A stretch of DNA of 18,392 nucleotides from an uncultured Candidatus Saccharibacteria bacterium (GCA_946479115.1 CAMLED010000006.1:1-18392); one strand, 5' to 3'; shown: positions 1-6,900, numbered from the stretch's first letter. Notes: generated from the letters alone by a model not told the origin. Made by a program: numbers and translations.

Positions 1-77
1 GGAGTGGTATGAATATACGATCGCTGTGGTATCAGCGGCGTGCCCATTCGCCGGTCGTCGTTTTCATCTGGTTTCAT
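1..77 (-). CDS. N-terminal fragment of an unidentified leftward gene
   Basis: Reading leftward from the ATG at 75-77, an open frame runs off the left edge after 25 codons and begins MKPDENDDRRMGTPLIPQ. The visible part is hydrophilic and charged, without a signal peptide or membrane segment. A weak Shine-Dalgarno-like AGGA lies about 9 bases upstream, and the palindromic -10 at 100-109 would give a leader of about 15 bases. The rightward frame 3-83 is also open but has no start in view. The family cannot be named from this fragment; the promoter is the main argument that the gene is real. Confidence 0.45.
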   Translation of the reverse strand, partial: MKPDENDDRRMGTPLIPQRSYIHTT

Positions 78-99
78 CTATAGATTCCTATTTAAATCT

Positions 100-109
100 A
101 TTGTACAAT
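100..109. promoter_or_regulatory. Palindromic two-way -10 element (tRNA-Leu rightward, CDS leftward)
   Basis: ATTGTACAAT is a perfect 10-bp palindrome, so it offers a TACAAT -10 hexamer on both strands: 104-109 rightward and 100-105 leftward. Rightward transcription would start near 116, giving tRNA-Leu a 5' leader of about 22 bases. Leftward it would start near 93, about 16 bases before the ATG at 77. Neither direction has a convincing -35. Confidence 0.5.
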
Positions 110-137
110 ACATTGGTAGCAACTACTACTTCCATAC

Positions 138-224
138 GCCGCGATGGTGGAATCGGTAGACACGCTAGACTCAAAATCTGGTGAGCATTAGCTCGTGCCG
201 GTTCAAGTCCGGCTCGCGGTACCA
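138..224 (+). tRNA. tRNA-Leu, anticodon CAA
   Basis: The 87-nt gene folds as a class II tRNA. The acceptor stem GCCGCGA (138-144) pairs with TCGCGGT (214-220) with one G-U at the first pair. The anticodon stem CTAGA/TCTGG (165-169/177-181) encloses loop CTCAAAA, putting anticodon CAA at 172-174, which reads UUG. The long variable arm has stem GAGC/GCTC, as expected for tRNA-Leu. The T arm is GCCGG-TTCAAGT-CCGGC (197-213). Discriminator A221 is followed by an encoded CCA (222-224), so 3' CCA addition is not needed for maturation. Confidence 0.97.
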
Positions 225-231
225 TATAAAG

Positions 232-258
232 AACTGTCCTTTCGTGACAGTTTTTTAT
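232..258 (+). terminator. Intrinsic terminator of tRNA-Leu
   Basis: AACTGTC (232-238) pairs with GACAGTT (246-252) around a 7-nt loop, and a T-run (251-256) follows directly. It lies 7 bases after the tRNA CCA end, so the tRNA is a one-gene unit. Confidence 0.88.
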
Positions 259-270
259 TTTGTTTATTCC

Positions 271-279
271 TGATATCAT
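271..279 (+). promoter_or_regulatory. Extended -10 promoter for the RCC1/pilin-like gene
   Basis: TGaTATCAT is an extended -10 element ending 7 bases before the ATG at 287. A start site 7-8 bases downstream would place +1 at or next to this ATG, predicting a leaderless mRNA. No Shine-Dalgarno sequence precedes 287 or 299. Confidence 0.6.
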
Positions 280-286
280 TAACACT

Positions 287-2218
287 ATGATAATTCATAT
301 GCTTAAAGGCTCGCGTTCGACGACGTCTCGTGTCGAAGCTGGGTTTGCCCTGCCTTCTGTTTTGATTGCGTCAGTAGTGATGCTCATCGTTCTTCTCTCT
401 TCGGTCTCCGCAGCTAGCGGGATTCGTGTTGCCCTTGACGAGCAGTATTACAACAAGCTTGCCCAAGAGGCTGCTGAATCTGGACAGGCGCGCGCTGAGG
501 CGTGTCTTAAGGCAAGTAACTATGTCGCAACCTGGACTGACGCGACAAAGCTGCGTCCTGATACTACATGTACGGGAACGACAATTGCTGGCCTTAGCAA
601 ATATATTGCACAGTATGGTAATGTCCGGACAACCTTTGAAGTCTCGGTACCAGTTACTGGCACGTCTAGTTCGGCCAAAGTGAATGTTAACGGTATAACA
701 GAGCTAATTCGTCAGTCTAACAGCGCTAGTGTGTCACAAACCTTCTCGCAATCGGTCGTGCGTACTAGTAGTTACAATGACATGCCGCAAATCGCGAGTG
801 GCGCAGGTTGGAAAACCGGTGGTCACAATGGGTACATGTTGGCGACGAACGGTACACTGTATGCATGGGGAGATAACACTGGCAACCAGATCGGTGACTC
901 TAGTCTAGGGGCTATGCTAACCACACCGGTGCGGGTTGAACTGCCTGCGGGAGTGACTAAGGTCAAAAAAGTCTTTAACTCTGGTCAAGGTGCGTCGATT
1001 CTCTGTATTTTAGGAAGTGATGACCAGGCGTATTGTCGTGGTATTGGTGGCCTTGGTGGAACAACCTGGACGCGATTTGGTATTGATCCAGCGCGCAAGG
1101 TTATCGATATGGTTGTTAACGGCTTTGGCTCTGATAATGCGTGTATTATCAACGATCTACGTGAAGCCTGGTGTGCAGGAGTGAATGACTTCGGACAATT
1201 AGGTCGCGCCTTGCCTGGTAATCAGACAACAGTCCCTATTTCGGCACCAACTAAGTTCCGCCTCGACCTTGCTAACCCTGCTCCACCTGCTGGAACAACG
1301 TTACCGCTTCAGGTAATGAAGATCGAGATGAAAGACTGGTTAACCTGTGTCATTGCATCGGATTTGCGTCCGTACTGTGCCGGCGTCAACAGTGAAGGTC
1401 AACTCGGTCGGAACACGATTACGTATGATACTGCGGGTGGTCGTGCGACCCCAGGCCGGGCATTGATGCCAGGTGATGTCGGAGTTAAAGATATTAAACT
1501 TCCGTATCACGGTAGTTTTGATGGTGTATTTTACCTGGGATATGATAAATCTGTTTATCATAGCGGCCATAATGGTGCTGGTACTTCGAATACAGGTAAT
1601 ACGTCAGGGAATATTACAGATTACTGGGAACTGCCACGAAAGATTACGACTGCTGGTATACCGTATGGTGCAATATTTAGTGTTGGTGTCGAGGGTGATA
1701 ATAAACACACAATGTGTATGATTCGTGAAGATCCGACAGATGGACTTGTCTGGTGTATCGGTGATAATACCTATGGGCAGATTGGTAGTGGTGGCGCATG
1801 TGGTGGTATTAAGGGCTACTGGGAAACCTTTAATCTTCCTGCTGGCGAAAAAGGTTCAGCGATTCTAAACCCTGAAGCTGGCTATCAGATGAACTCAGTC
1901 ATGGTAATGACCGTTAGCGGAAAAGTATATGCAGCTGGTGACAATACCTACGGAAAGCTCGGTACGGGTTCGGCATATGCAGGCTGTAATAGTACGCCAA
2001 AGCAAGTCTTGATGCCGTTCAGGCCTGGTAGCGCAACTGACCGTGTTAAAGCAGTGGCGCTTGCAAATGGTGACGAATACACTGCCTTTATCTTGGGCGA
2101 TGATGGTCGTGTGTATTCGATGGGACGTAATAACCAAGGCCAACTTGGTGATGGCACGACCACAAACCGCAATGCTCCAGTTGAAGCAAAGATTCCGCGT
2201 CAAGCTGTCCTTTACTAG
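287..2218 (+). CDS. Prepilin-like, membrane-anchored RCC1 beta-propeller surface protein
   Basis: The 643-aa product starts with a short basic leader and then GFALPSV followed by about 20 hydrophobic residues (20-43). This resembles a type IV prepilin cleavage site (G19|F20) with its helix, but position +5 is Ser rather than Glu, as in some tip-type minor pilins. Residues 45-170 form a pilin-like Ser/Thr-rich region. From about 183 to 622 there are eight RCC1-type repeats of the form 'G-V-Y-A-W-G-D-N-x-x-G-Q-L-G'. Four repeats carry Cys pairs (240/250, 286/296, 354/364, 477/490) that probably form disulfides, which fits an exported protein. The ATG at 287 is preferred because it sits 7 bases after an extended -10; TTG 260 and ATG 299 are alternatives. 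The likely role is surface binding or adhesion on a pilus or membrane anchor; the ligand is unknown. The frame ends in a CTAG shared with the convergent gene. Confidence 0.8.
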   Translation: MIIHMLKGSRSTTSRVEAGFALPSVLIASVVMLIVLLSSVSAASGIRVALDEQYYNKLAQEAAESGQARAEACLKASNYVATWTDATKLRPDTTCTGTTIAGLSKYIAQYGNVRTTFEVSVPVTGTSSSAKVNVNGITELIRQSNSASVSQTFSQSVVRTSSYNDMPQIASGAGWKTGGHNGYMLATNGTLYAWGDNTGNQIGDSSLGAMLTTPVRVELPAGVTKVKKVFNSGQGASILCILGSDDQAYCRGIGGLGGTTWTRFGIDPARKVIDMVVNGFGSDNACIINDLREAWCAGVNDFGQLGRALPGNQTTVPISAPTKFRLDLANPAPPAGTTLPLQVMKIEMKDWLTCVIASDLRPYCAGVNSEGQLGRNTITYDTAGGRATPGRALMPGDVGVKDIKLPYHGSFDGVFYLGYDKSVYHSGHNGAGTSNTGNTSGNITDYWELPRKITTAGIPYGAIFSVGVEGDNKHTMCMIREDPTDGLVWCIGDNTYGQIGSGGACGGIKGYWETFNLPAGEKGSAILNPEAGYQMNSVMVMTVSGKVYAAGDNTYGKLGTGSAYAGCNSTPKQVLMPFRPGSATDRVKAVALANGDEYTAFILGDDGRVYSMGRNNQGQLGDGTTTNRNAPVEAKIPRQAVLY

Positions 2219-3021
2219 TTATCGGTGGGATGAGAAATACTTGCGGTTGCCGCAGCCAGAACTGATTGTCGGTTCCAGAGCCAGTAGCTGGCGGCTTTAG
2301 CGGCAACACTTCCTCGCCAGATAGCCATCGGATTTTGCCACGGTGTGGTTGTGACGTCGCCATTATGCGCAACAATAACGTAGTCTTTATGAAGCACCAT
2401 GATTGCCACGGGATATGAAATTGTAAATTTATGGAGCGCCTCTACAAGCTGAGCGAGTTGCATGCTAAAGGTTAAAACTTTTGGATAGTAGACACTCTGG
2501 AAGAGTTTTTGCAGTTGAGCAAATGATAACACGAGTAACGTATCCGGACGTTCAATAATTGTTTGGGTGCTGTTTTTGATAAGATCAATCGCATCACGAG
2601 TAATGGTGAGCGGTCCAGTGTAATCCTTTAAAAAGTCTTCATATAAGATTGCCGTTTCGCTGTTGCGTCCGGCATCACCAATCAGTAATATGCCGCTTGC
2701 CCATTCACCTAGCGCCAGCATGTCGGTATGTGCCGCACGAGCCAAACTACCTGATGGGTTGGTAGCGCCAAACAGAACGTCTGTCATGACCGCAGGAACC
2801 GTTTTTCGTAGGACGTCGGGGAGCAAAACGCGGGTCTCGCCTACTCCACTGCTACTAGCAACACCGTAGGCTTCGCCAACACCAGCAAAGCCAAGCTTAT
2901 TACCGCCAATGATCCCTAAGCGGCCCGCCAGGCTACGCTGTTCAGGCTTGCTCCACTCTATATCAGGGTAAAGTGGTTTAACGGCGGTTTGTTGCCGCCA
3001 GTAAGGATAATTTTCGGGCAT
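2215..3021 (-). CDS. Ribokinase-like fold protein resembling ADP-dependent NAD(P)H-hydrate dehydratase
   Basis: The 268-aa protein resembles the C-terminal YjeF (NnrD) family, which repairs hydrated NAD(P)H using ADP. Supporting motifs are RLGIIGGNK (34-42), the FGATNPSGS stretch (84-92), GDAGRNSET (115-123) and ITRDAIDLI (140-148), which corresponds to the family's 'DADAL' strand. HNGDVTTTP (219-227) matches the usual position just before the catalytic GxGD loop. That loop itself is not recognisable: the segment reads NPMAIWRGS (230-238), so the catalytic Asp seems to be missing and activity is doubtful. There is no N-terminal epimerase domain. The gene is last of three leftward genes, has its own -10, and overlaps the convergent RCC1 gene by four bases. 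Another PfkB/ribokinase-type role is possible. Confidence 0.6.
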   Translation of the reverse strand: MPENYPYWRQQTAVKPLYPDIEWSKPEQRSLAGRLGIIGGNKLGFAGVGEAYGVASSSGVGETRVLLPDVLRKTVPAVMTDVLFGATNPSGSLARAAHTDMLALGEWASGILLIGDAGRNSETAILYEDFLKDYTGPLTITRDAIDLIKNSTQTIIERPDTLLVLSFAQLQKLFQSVYYPKVLTFSMQLAQLVEALHKFTISYPVAIMVLHKDYVIVAHNGDVTTTPWQNPMAIWRGSVAAKAASYWLWNRQSVLAAATASISHPTDN

Positions 3022-3027
3022 ACTTTT

Positions 3028-3033
3028 AGTATA
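3028..3033 (-). promoter_or_regulatory. -10 box for the ribokinase-like gene
   Basis: On the minus strand TATACT lies here, ending 6 bases before the ATG at 3021. No TGn extension, clear -35 or Shine-Dalgarno is present. It matches the other leaderless-type promoters in this window. Confidence 0.5.
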
Positions 3034-3076
3034 AGAGACTGACCATCGATTTACTAATTTACCCCAATTAGGATGG

Positions 3077-3814
3077 TTATTGCTGGTGTGTCTTTTCTAG
3101 GAGATATTTGCCAAGTTTAGGTTCGTGGATAAGTTCAAAACTGGCATTTTTGCGTTCAAGCACAATCTTCCAACCATTTTCGAGGGCTTTTTCAAGTAGC
3201 TCGTGGGTTGGGTTGAACGCAATTGGATTGTCGACGATCGATAGCATGCCGCTATCTCCGTTGCTATCACCAACCGCGTAGCTGTCTTTTAATGTCAAAT
3301 TATGGGTGGCAATTAAACCTTCAATAATTTTATCTTTGCCCGTGTGTGTTTTGATTGCATTGCCGGTAAAGTATTCATTCCCGCGTTCCCACTGCTGCCC
3401 GATCCACATATCAAAACCATAACGACGCGCGAAAGGCTCGACGAGTTCTTGTTGTGATCCACTGATTGCGACTGTAAAGTATCCCTCACTTTTTAGTTGC
3501 TGGAGTAAGTTGCGGGTGTAGATGTAGACATTCTCGGCCTTTTTCTCAAGAACGCGCTTGGCAGCTTCTTCGTAGTCAGAAATACGTAATTGTGGAAGAT
3601 ATGAATCAAGTGTATGCACCACGATCTGGTCGAACTCTTCAAATGCATTACCATGTACTCGGTGACGCCATTCGCGGTGTTTGACGGTGGTTTCTTCGGT
3701 CAGTTCCGCAGGCAGGATGCCCATTTTGTATAGCTCGTAGAAAACTTCGCGGTATAACCCGCTCCGAAAGAGTGTTCCGTCAATATCGAAAGCCGCAAAC
3801 TTTTGTTTTGTCAT
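3077..3814 (-). CDS. HAD-superfamily hydrolase, SerB/IB type phosphatase
   Basis: The 245-aa protein has all four HAD motifs: FDIDGTLF with nucleophile Asp10 and Asp12, ISGSQQE with Ser118, Lys160 or Lys162 in THTGKDK, and GDSNGDSGM (182-190) holding the metal-binding aspartates. The helical insert between motifs I and II (about 17-100) is the C1-type cap of the SerB/IB group. It probably hydrolyses a small phosphate ester such as a phosphoserine-like or phospholipid-headgroup compound; the substrate cannot be told from sequence. It is cytoplasmic, with no signal peptide. It lies between exonuclease III and the ribokinase-like gene on the same strand but has its own extended -10, so it need not be part of an operon. 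Confidence 0.85.
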   Translation of the reverse strand: MTKQKFAAFDIDGTLFRSGLYREVFYELYKMGILPAELTEETTVKHREWRHRVHGNAFEEFDQIVVHTLDSYLPQLRISDYEEAAKRVLEKKAENVYIYTRNLLQQLKSEGYFTVAISGSQQELVEPFARRYGFDMWIGQQWERGNEYFTGNAIKTHTGKDKIIEGLIATHNLTLKDSYAVGDSNGDSGMLSIVDNPIAFNPTHELLEKALENGWKIVLERKNASFELIHEPKLGKYLLEKTHQQ

Positions 3815-3821
3815 GTAGGAT

Positions 3822-3830
3822 ATTGTAGCA
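3822..3830 (-). promoter_or_regulatory. Extended -10 promoter for the HAD phosphatase
   Basis: The minus strand reads TGcTACAAT, ending 7 bases before the ATG at 3814. There is no Shine-Dalgarno site in the 7 bases between, so a leaderless transcript is predicted. Confidence 0.65.
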
Positions 3831-3882
3831 CTACTACCAAAAAATAAAATGGTAATTATTTCACGTTGCTGAGATGGCTAGT

Positions 3883-4677
3883 TTATGCCAATGTGACGCT
3901 AATTGGGCAGTGATCTGAACCCATTACTTGCGGATGAATAGCCGCTGCTTGCAATTGGTCCTTGAGACTGTTTGATGCAAGGAAATAATCAATGCGCCAT
4001 CCAACATTACGGGCTCGTGCATTTGCCCAATGAGTCCACCAAGTGTAGTTGCCGCCTTCTTGGTTAAAGACGCGGAATGTGTCCACGAAACCGGCAGCAA
4101 GGATGTTGTCAAAGCCTTCACGCTCTTCATTGGTAAAGCCGTGCTTGCCGATGTTCGGCTTTGGGTTAGCTAGGTCTAGTTCCGTATGAGCAACGTTCAA
4201 GTCGCCGCAAAATAGAACGGGTTTTTTGGTTTCAAGCTGTTTCACGTAATCTAAAAAGGCTGGATCCCATTGTTTGTGACGGAGTTCGAGTCGTGATAGA
4301 TCACCTTTACTGTTCGGCGTATAGACGGTGACGAGATAGAATGCATCAAATTCTACTGCGACAACGCGCCCTTCGTTCGACGGGTCACCATAGGCGTCGC
4401 TATCAAGTTTATAGGTAGTAATAAGATCGTCGGGCAGACCGTAGGATACGCTAAGTGGCGCTACTTTTGTCCAGATGGCAGTTCCTGAATAACCCGCTTT
4501 TTTGGCAGAATTCCAGTATTTTTCGTACTCAGGAAACTCAAGGTCAAGTTGGGTTTCGTGCGCTTTTGTTTCTTGAAAGCAAATGACATCTGGCTGTTCG
4601 TTGGTGATGAATTCGGCAAGAGCGCCTTTTTTGTCGACGGCACGGATACCGTTTACGTTCCACGAGTAAATCTTCAT
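3883..4677 (-). CDS. xth: Exodeoxyribonuclease III / AP endonuclease
   Basis: The 264-aa protein is a full-length member of the ExoIII/APE1 family, which cuts DNA at abasic sites and trims blocked 3' ends during base excision repair. Conserved residues are visible in order: SWNVNGIRA (Asn7), the metal ligand Glu36 in FQETK, YTPNS (Tyr119), GDLNVAH with Asp159 and Asn161, WRIDYFLAS (227-235), and the terminal GSDHCPI with Asp255-His256. No extra domain is present. The start is fixed by the conserved MKIYSWNVNG N-terminus and an extended -10 only 6 bases upstream. It is the first of three leftward genes; no convincing terminator follows it. Confidence 0.95.
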   Translation of the reverse strand: MKIYSWNVNGIRAVDKKGALAEFITNEQPDVICFQETKAHETQLDLEFPEYEKYWNSAKKAGYSGTAIWTKVAPLSVSYGLPDDLITTYKLDSDAYGDPSNEGRVVAVEFDAFYLVTVYTPNSKGDLSRLELRHKQWDPAFLDYVKQLETKKPVLFCGDLNVAHTELDLANPKPNIGKHGFTNEEREGFDNILAAGFVDTFRVFNQEGGNYTWWTHWANARARNVGWRIDYFLASNSLKDQLQAAAIHPQVMGSDHCPISVTLA

Positions 4678-4683
4678 GTTACC

Positions 4684-4692
4684 AGTATACCA
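4684..4692 (-). promoter_or_regulatory. Extended -10 promoter for exonuclease III
   Basis: The minus strand reads TGgTATACT, ending 6 bases before the ATG at 4677, with no Shine-Dalgarno site. The divergent promoter for the 134-aa gene starts 11 bases to the right. Confidence 0.62.
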
Positions 4693-4702
4693 TGAGGATA
4701 GA

Positions 4703-4731
4703 TTGACAGCATATTGTCTAGATGGTATCGT
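4703..4731 (+). promoter_or_regulatory. -35/-10 promoter for the 134-aa orphan gene
   Basis: A perfect TTGACA (4703-4708) is followed after 17 bases by TATCGT (4726-4731), which is preceded by TG at 4723-4724. Transcription would start near 4738. Codons before that point, including ATG 4732, would then be untranslated, and ATG 4768 would have a leader of about 30 bases containing AAAGGG. Confidence 0.6.
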
Positions 4732-4767
4732 ATGAATGTTTTATTCCCTACTATGAAAGGGTCTGTC

Positions 4768-5172
4768 ATGGGCTTTAGAGGTAAGCGCTACGTGAAGACT
4801 TTTACTGATGCAGAGCTGAACAAGCCCGCATTAGGTAAAGAGGAATCGATAGCAGAATATAAACGCGGCCTAGGTGAACTGTGTCAGTTTATTAAAGAAT
4901 CGCATTCCGGTTCTAGTAAATCAGAACTAACCACCGACCGGCCATTCTCATTTACACTGTACGAAGATATACTGCGAAAGGATCGTGTAAAATACGAAGT
5001 TAAGTTGCCTGTGGGCACGAAGCTGAGCTTCTTTACTCCGACACATTTCATCTTTGATGTGGAAGACTATTGCCTCACAATAAACCTAGATACGGGTAAC
5101 GTTGTCTATCATCAGCAGAATGTCGCTAGGCGCCCCTTGAACAATGCATCATCCACGCAAGCGATTACGTAG
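4768..5172 (+). CDS. Uncharacterised 134-aa protein
   Basis: I do not recognise this family. The N-terminal third is basic and charged (MGFRGKRYVKTF, then a helical acidic stretch). Residues about 50-115 look beta-rich, with alternating hydrophobic and charged positions such as KYEVKLPVG and DYCLTINLDTG. There is one Cys and no membrane segment, so the protein is probably soluble and cytoplasmic. ATG 4768 was chosen because AAAGGG (4756-4761) sits 6 bases upstream and the promoter places +1 near 4738; ATG 4753 and ATG 4732 are in-frame alternatives. The gene is a single transcription unit ended by a strong hairpin shared with smpB. The SD plus TTGACA arrangement differs from its leaderless-type neighbours. 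Confidence 0.65.
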   Translation: MGFRGKRYVKTFTDAELNKPALGKEESIAEYKRGLGELCQFIKESHSGSSKSELTTDRPFSFTLYEDILRKDRVKYEVKLPVGTKLSFFTPTHFIFDVEDYCLTINLDTGNVVYHQQNVARRPLNNASSTQAIT

Positions 5173-5196
5173 CTAGCCCTGTAAATGAAAAAGCGA

Positions 5197-5229
5197 CCGG
5201 ACAACGATTCATTTCGTTGTCCGGCTTTT
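5197..5229. terminator. Two-way intrinsic terminator between the 134-aa gene and smpB
   Basis: CCGGACAACGA (5197-5207) and TCGTTGTCCGG (5214-5224) form a perfect 11-bp stem with a 6-nt loop. A short T-run follows on the plus strand (5226-5229). The A-run at 5187-5192 supplies a U-run when read leftward from smpB, after a gap of about 4 bases. Confidence 0.9.
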
Positions 5230-5234
5230 CATGC

Positions 5235-5711
5235 CTAGAGATGTTTAATGGCGCGCTGACTTTCGCGGTCTTGGTCACGACGTTTGAGCGTTTCGCGTTT
5301 ATCGTAGTTCTTCTTACCTTTACCCAGAGCGATGACAAGTTTGATATATTTGCTTGTTGTCAGAAGTCGGGTCGGCACAATTGTAAGGCCACTTTTTTTC
5401 TTGGCCGCCAGGTCGTCAATTTGTTTGCGACTAGCTAGAAGCTTGCGTGGTTCGGTGTCGACAGTGCGGGCGTTCGGATCGCCTTTCTGGTGGCCTTTTA
5501 TGCTAAAACTCGCGTTGTTTAGCCACAGTTCATTATTACGAATGGTTACGAATGAACCTTTTAGCTGGATATGCCCATCACGGGCGGCACGGACTTCTGG
5601 ACCGGTCAGAACTAATCCGGCAACAACTTCATCACCTAGTTCATAGTCAAAACGCGCTCGTCGGTTGACGATCGCCTTGGCTGGTGATGCTGGTTTTTTC
5701 TTTTGTGCCAT
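5235..5711 (-). CDS. smpB: SsrA-binding protein SmpB
   Basis: SmpB binds tmRNA and brings it to stalled ribosomes for trans-translation. The 158-aa product has the usual order: NRRARFDYEL (16-25), the AGLVLTGPEVRAARDG motif (31-46), FVTIRNNELWLNN (54-66), a central RKLLASRKQI stretch (88-97), and a Lys/Arg-rich C-terminal tail ending in KRRDQDRESQRAIKHL, which enters the decoding centre. The length is normal. A -10 box lies 10 bases upstream, giving a leader of only 3-4 bases. A SD-like AAGGG lies in that 10-base gap but would be transcribed only from an earlier start. No tmRNA gene was found in this window. Confidence 0.96.
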   Translation of the reverse strand: MAQKKKPASPAKAIVNRRARFDYELGDEVVAGLVLTGPEVRAARDGHIQLKGSFVTIRNNELWLNNASFSIKGHQKGDPNARTVDTEPRKLLASRKQIDDLAAKKKSGLTIVPTRLLTTSKYIKLVIALGKGKKNYDKRETLKRRDQDRESQRAIKHL

Positions 5712-5721
5712 ACCTGCCCTT

Positions 5722-5727
5722 ATTGTA
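5722..5727 (-). promoter_or_regulatory. -10 box for smpB
   Basis: The minus strand reads TACAAT, ending 10 bases before the smpB ATG at 5711. The upstream dinucleotide is GG rather than TG. It lies in the 43-bp gap after the upstream glycosyltransferase gene, so smpB can be transcribed independently. Confidence 0.5.
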
Positions 5728-5754
5728 CCCTACTCTTGCCTCTGTCACCATCTG

Positions 5755-6846
5755 TTATGCGGCGGGCTTGTTATCGATAAGTGCATCGACTGCCTCGCTT
5801 AGTATTCGTGCTGACCCTTGCCAGGTAAATTGGGCAATGTGTGCGCTACCCTGACGCTGCAATTTTTGATAAGTGTCTGGCTGCGATGCAGATAGCACAG
5901 CCTGCGCAAATGCCTCTGGTTTATGAGGATTGAAATACAACGCACCTTTACCTGCCACTTCGTGAAATATCTCAAGGTCACTGACGACTACAGGTACACC
6001 GAGACTTAGTGATTCAGCGAGCGGTATACCGTATCCTTCGTCTAAACTAGCGCTCACTAACAGCGCGTTGTTGGCTAATAGTTGGGCGTATTCTGCATCG
6101 CTGACACCATTATGAAAAATAACGGTAGCGTCTGACGGTACGAGGGCTTGTAGTTCGGCTTGGCGGTCGGGCTTGATCCTACTTAAAATATGAAGTGTGT
6201 ACCCTGGCAGTTGAGCCATGCCCTTAATGAGGCATTCGACATTTTTATACGGCATGAATGAGCCCATATATACCAAATTAACTGGGCGGACCGAGGAAAT
6301 AGATGTTTTACCAAGTAGCTTGGCGAGAGATTGTGGTGCATTTGGCACGACGATGACTGGGCGTTTAGTCAGTTTTGCATCGAGGATGGCTTTTTTACTT
6401 GTTTGGCTGACGGTTGCAACCACATCTGCCCCGTTAAGTAGCCAGCGCTGCGGCCAGTAGGTCCAGTGAAATATCCACCAGCCTAAACGAATCGGCCATG
6501 CTAATTGTTGCGGTGGCGTGCGGTGGTGATAATAAATAAGATCGTGCAATGTTAAGATCAACGCATATTTGCGGCCAAAACTGCCCATAGTTTGCATTGG
6601 CGAGAAGACAACGTCTGGCTGGTGTTTATTGAGCAGTAGTGCGCTAAATGGTTCCCGCCACGATGCTGGACCGTGAAATAGAATATAATCGCAATCCTTT
6701 GGCAGAAAGTCTAATTGCTTAGGGTCGCAAATAATAAATGTAATTGGTCGCTGTAGAGCCAATGCTGCGCCTAATTCAGCGCTGTAGCGACTGATACCAT
6801 CGTGAAAGTCGGTTCTGATATACCGCGCATCATAGAATACGTTCAT
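5755..6846 (-). CDS. GT4-family glycosyltransferase
   Basis: The 363-aa protein has the GT-B fold of family GT4, which moves a sugar from a nucleotide-sugar donor. An N-terminal Rossmann domain starts MNVFYDARYI with the GISRYSAEL acceptor loop (17-25) and LHDLIYYHH (101-109). The donor-binding half begins near NLVYMGSFMPYKN (190-202) and holds the E-x7-E motif, Glu270 and Glu278, in DEGYGIPLAES. There is no membrane span, so it probably acts at the inner face of the membrane on an envelope glycan or glycolipid. ATG 6846 is preferred over ATG 6897 because an extended -10 ends 7 bases upstream and the conserved domain starts there; the 17 extra residues would overlap the promoter. It diverges from a second GT4 gene. 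The acceptor is unknown. Confidence 0.88.
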   Translation of the reverse strand: MNVFYDARYIRTDFHDGISRYSAELGAALALQRPITFIICDPKQLDFLPKDCDYILFHGPASWREPFSALLLNKHQPDVVFSPMQTMGSFGRKYALILTLHDLIYYHHRTPPQQLAWPIRLGWWIFHWTYWPQRWLLNGADVVATVSQTSKKAILDAKLTKRPVIVVPNAPQSLAKLLGKTSISSVRPVNLVYMGSFMPYKNVECLIKGMAQLPGYTLHILSRIKPDRQAELQALVPSDATVIFHNGVSDAEYAQLLANNALLVSASLDEGYGIPLAESLSLGVPVVVSDLEIFHEVAGKGALYFNPHKPEAFAQAVLSASQPDTYQKLQRQGSAHIAQFTWQGSARILSEAVDALIDNKPAA

Positions 6847-6853
6847 ATCCGTT

Positions 6854-6862
6854 ATTGTAGCA
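6854..6862 (-). promoter_or_regulatory. Extended -10 promoter for the leftward GT4 gene
   Basis: The minus strand reads TGcTACAAT, ending 7 bases before ATG 6846. It is identical, including the n base, to the -10 of the divergent GT4 gene 38 bases away, which suggests matched expression of the pair. Confidence 0.65.
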
Positions 6863-6900
6863 TGCGAAGGTCGTGTATTCATGATCGGTTCTGACACTTA

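Noticed and set aside
3..83. Short rightward frame ending in TAG at 81-83
   Set aside because: 26 codons with no start visible; the opposite strand has a start, a weak SD and a -10. It remains a possible gene tail.
2..184. Rightward open frame running through the left edge into the tRNA
   Set aside because: It passes through the tRNA gene in frame and has no start in view; the leftward frame with a promoter is the better call.
88..285. 65-codon leftward open frame with a PRAGLEPARA-type sequence
   Set aside because: It lies antisense across tRNA-Leu and its terminator; this peptide type is a well-known spurious translation of tRNA-Leu.
260..286. Upstream TTG start for the RCC1 gene
   Set aside because: It would overlap the predicted -10 element and no Shine-Dalgarno site precedes it.
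6847..6897. 17-codon N-terminal extension of the leftward GT4
   Set aside because: The extension covers the TGcTACAAT promoter, and the GT4 domain begins exactly at ATG 6846.
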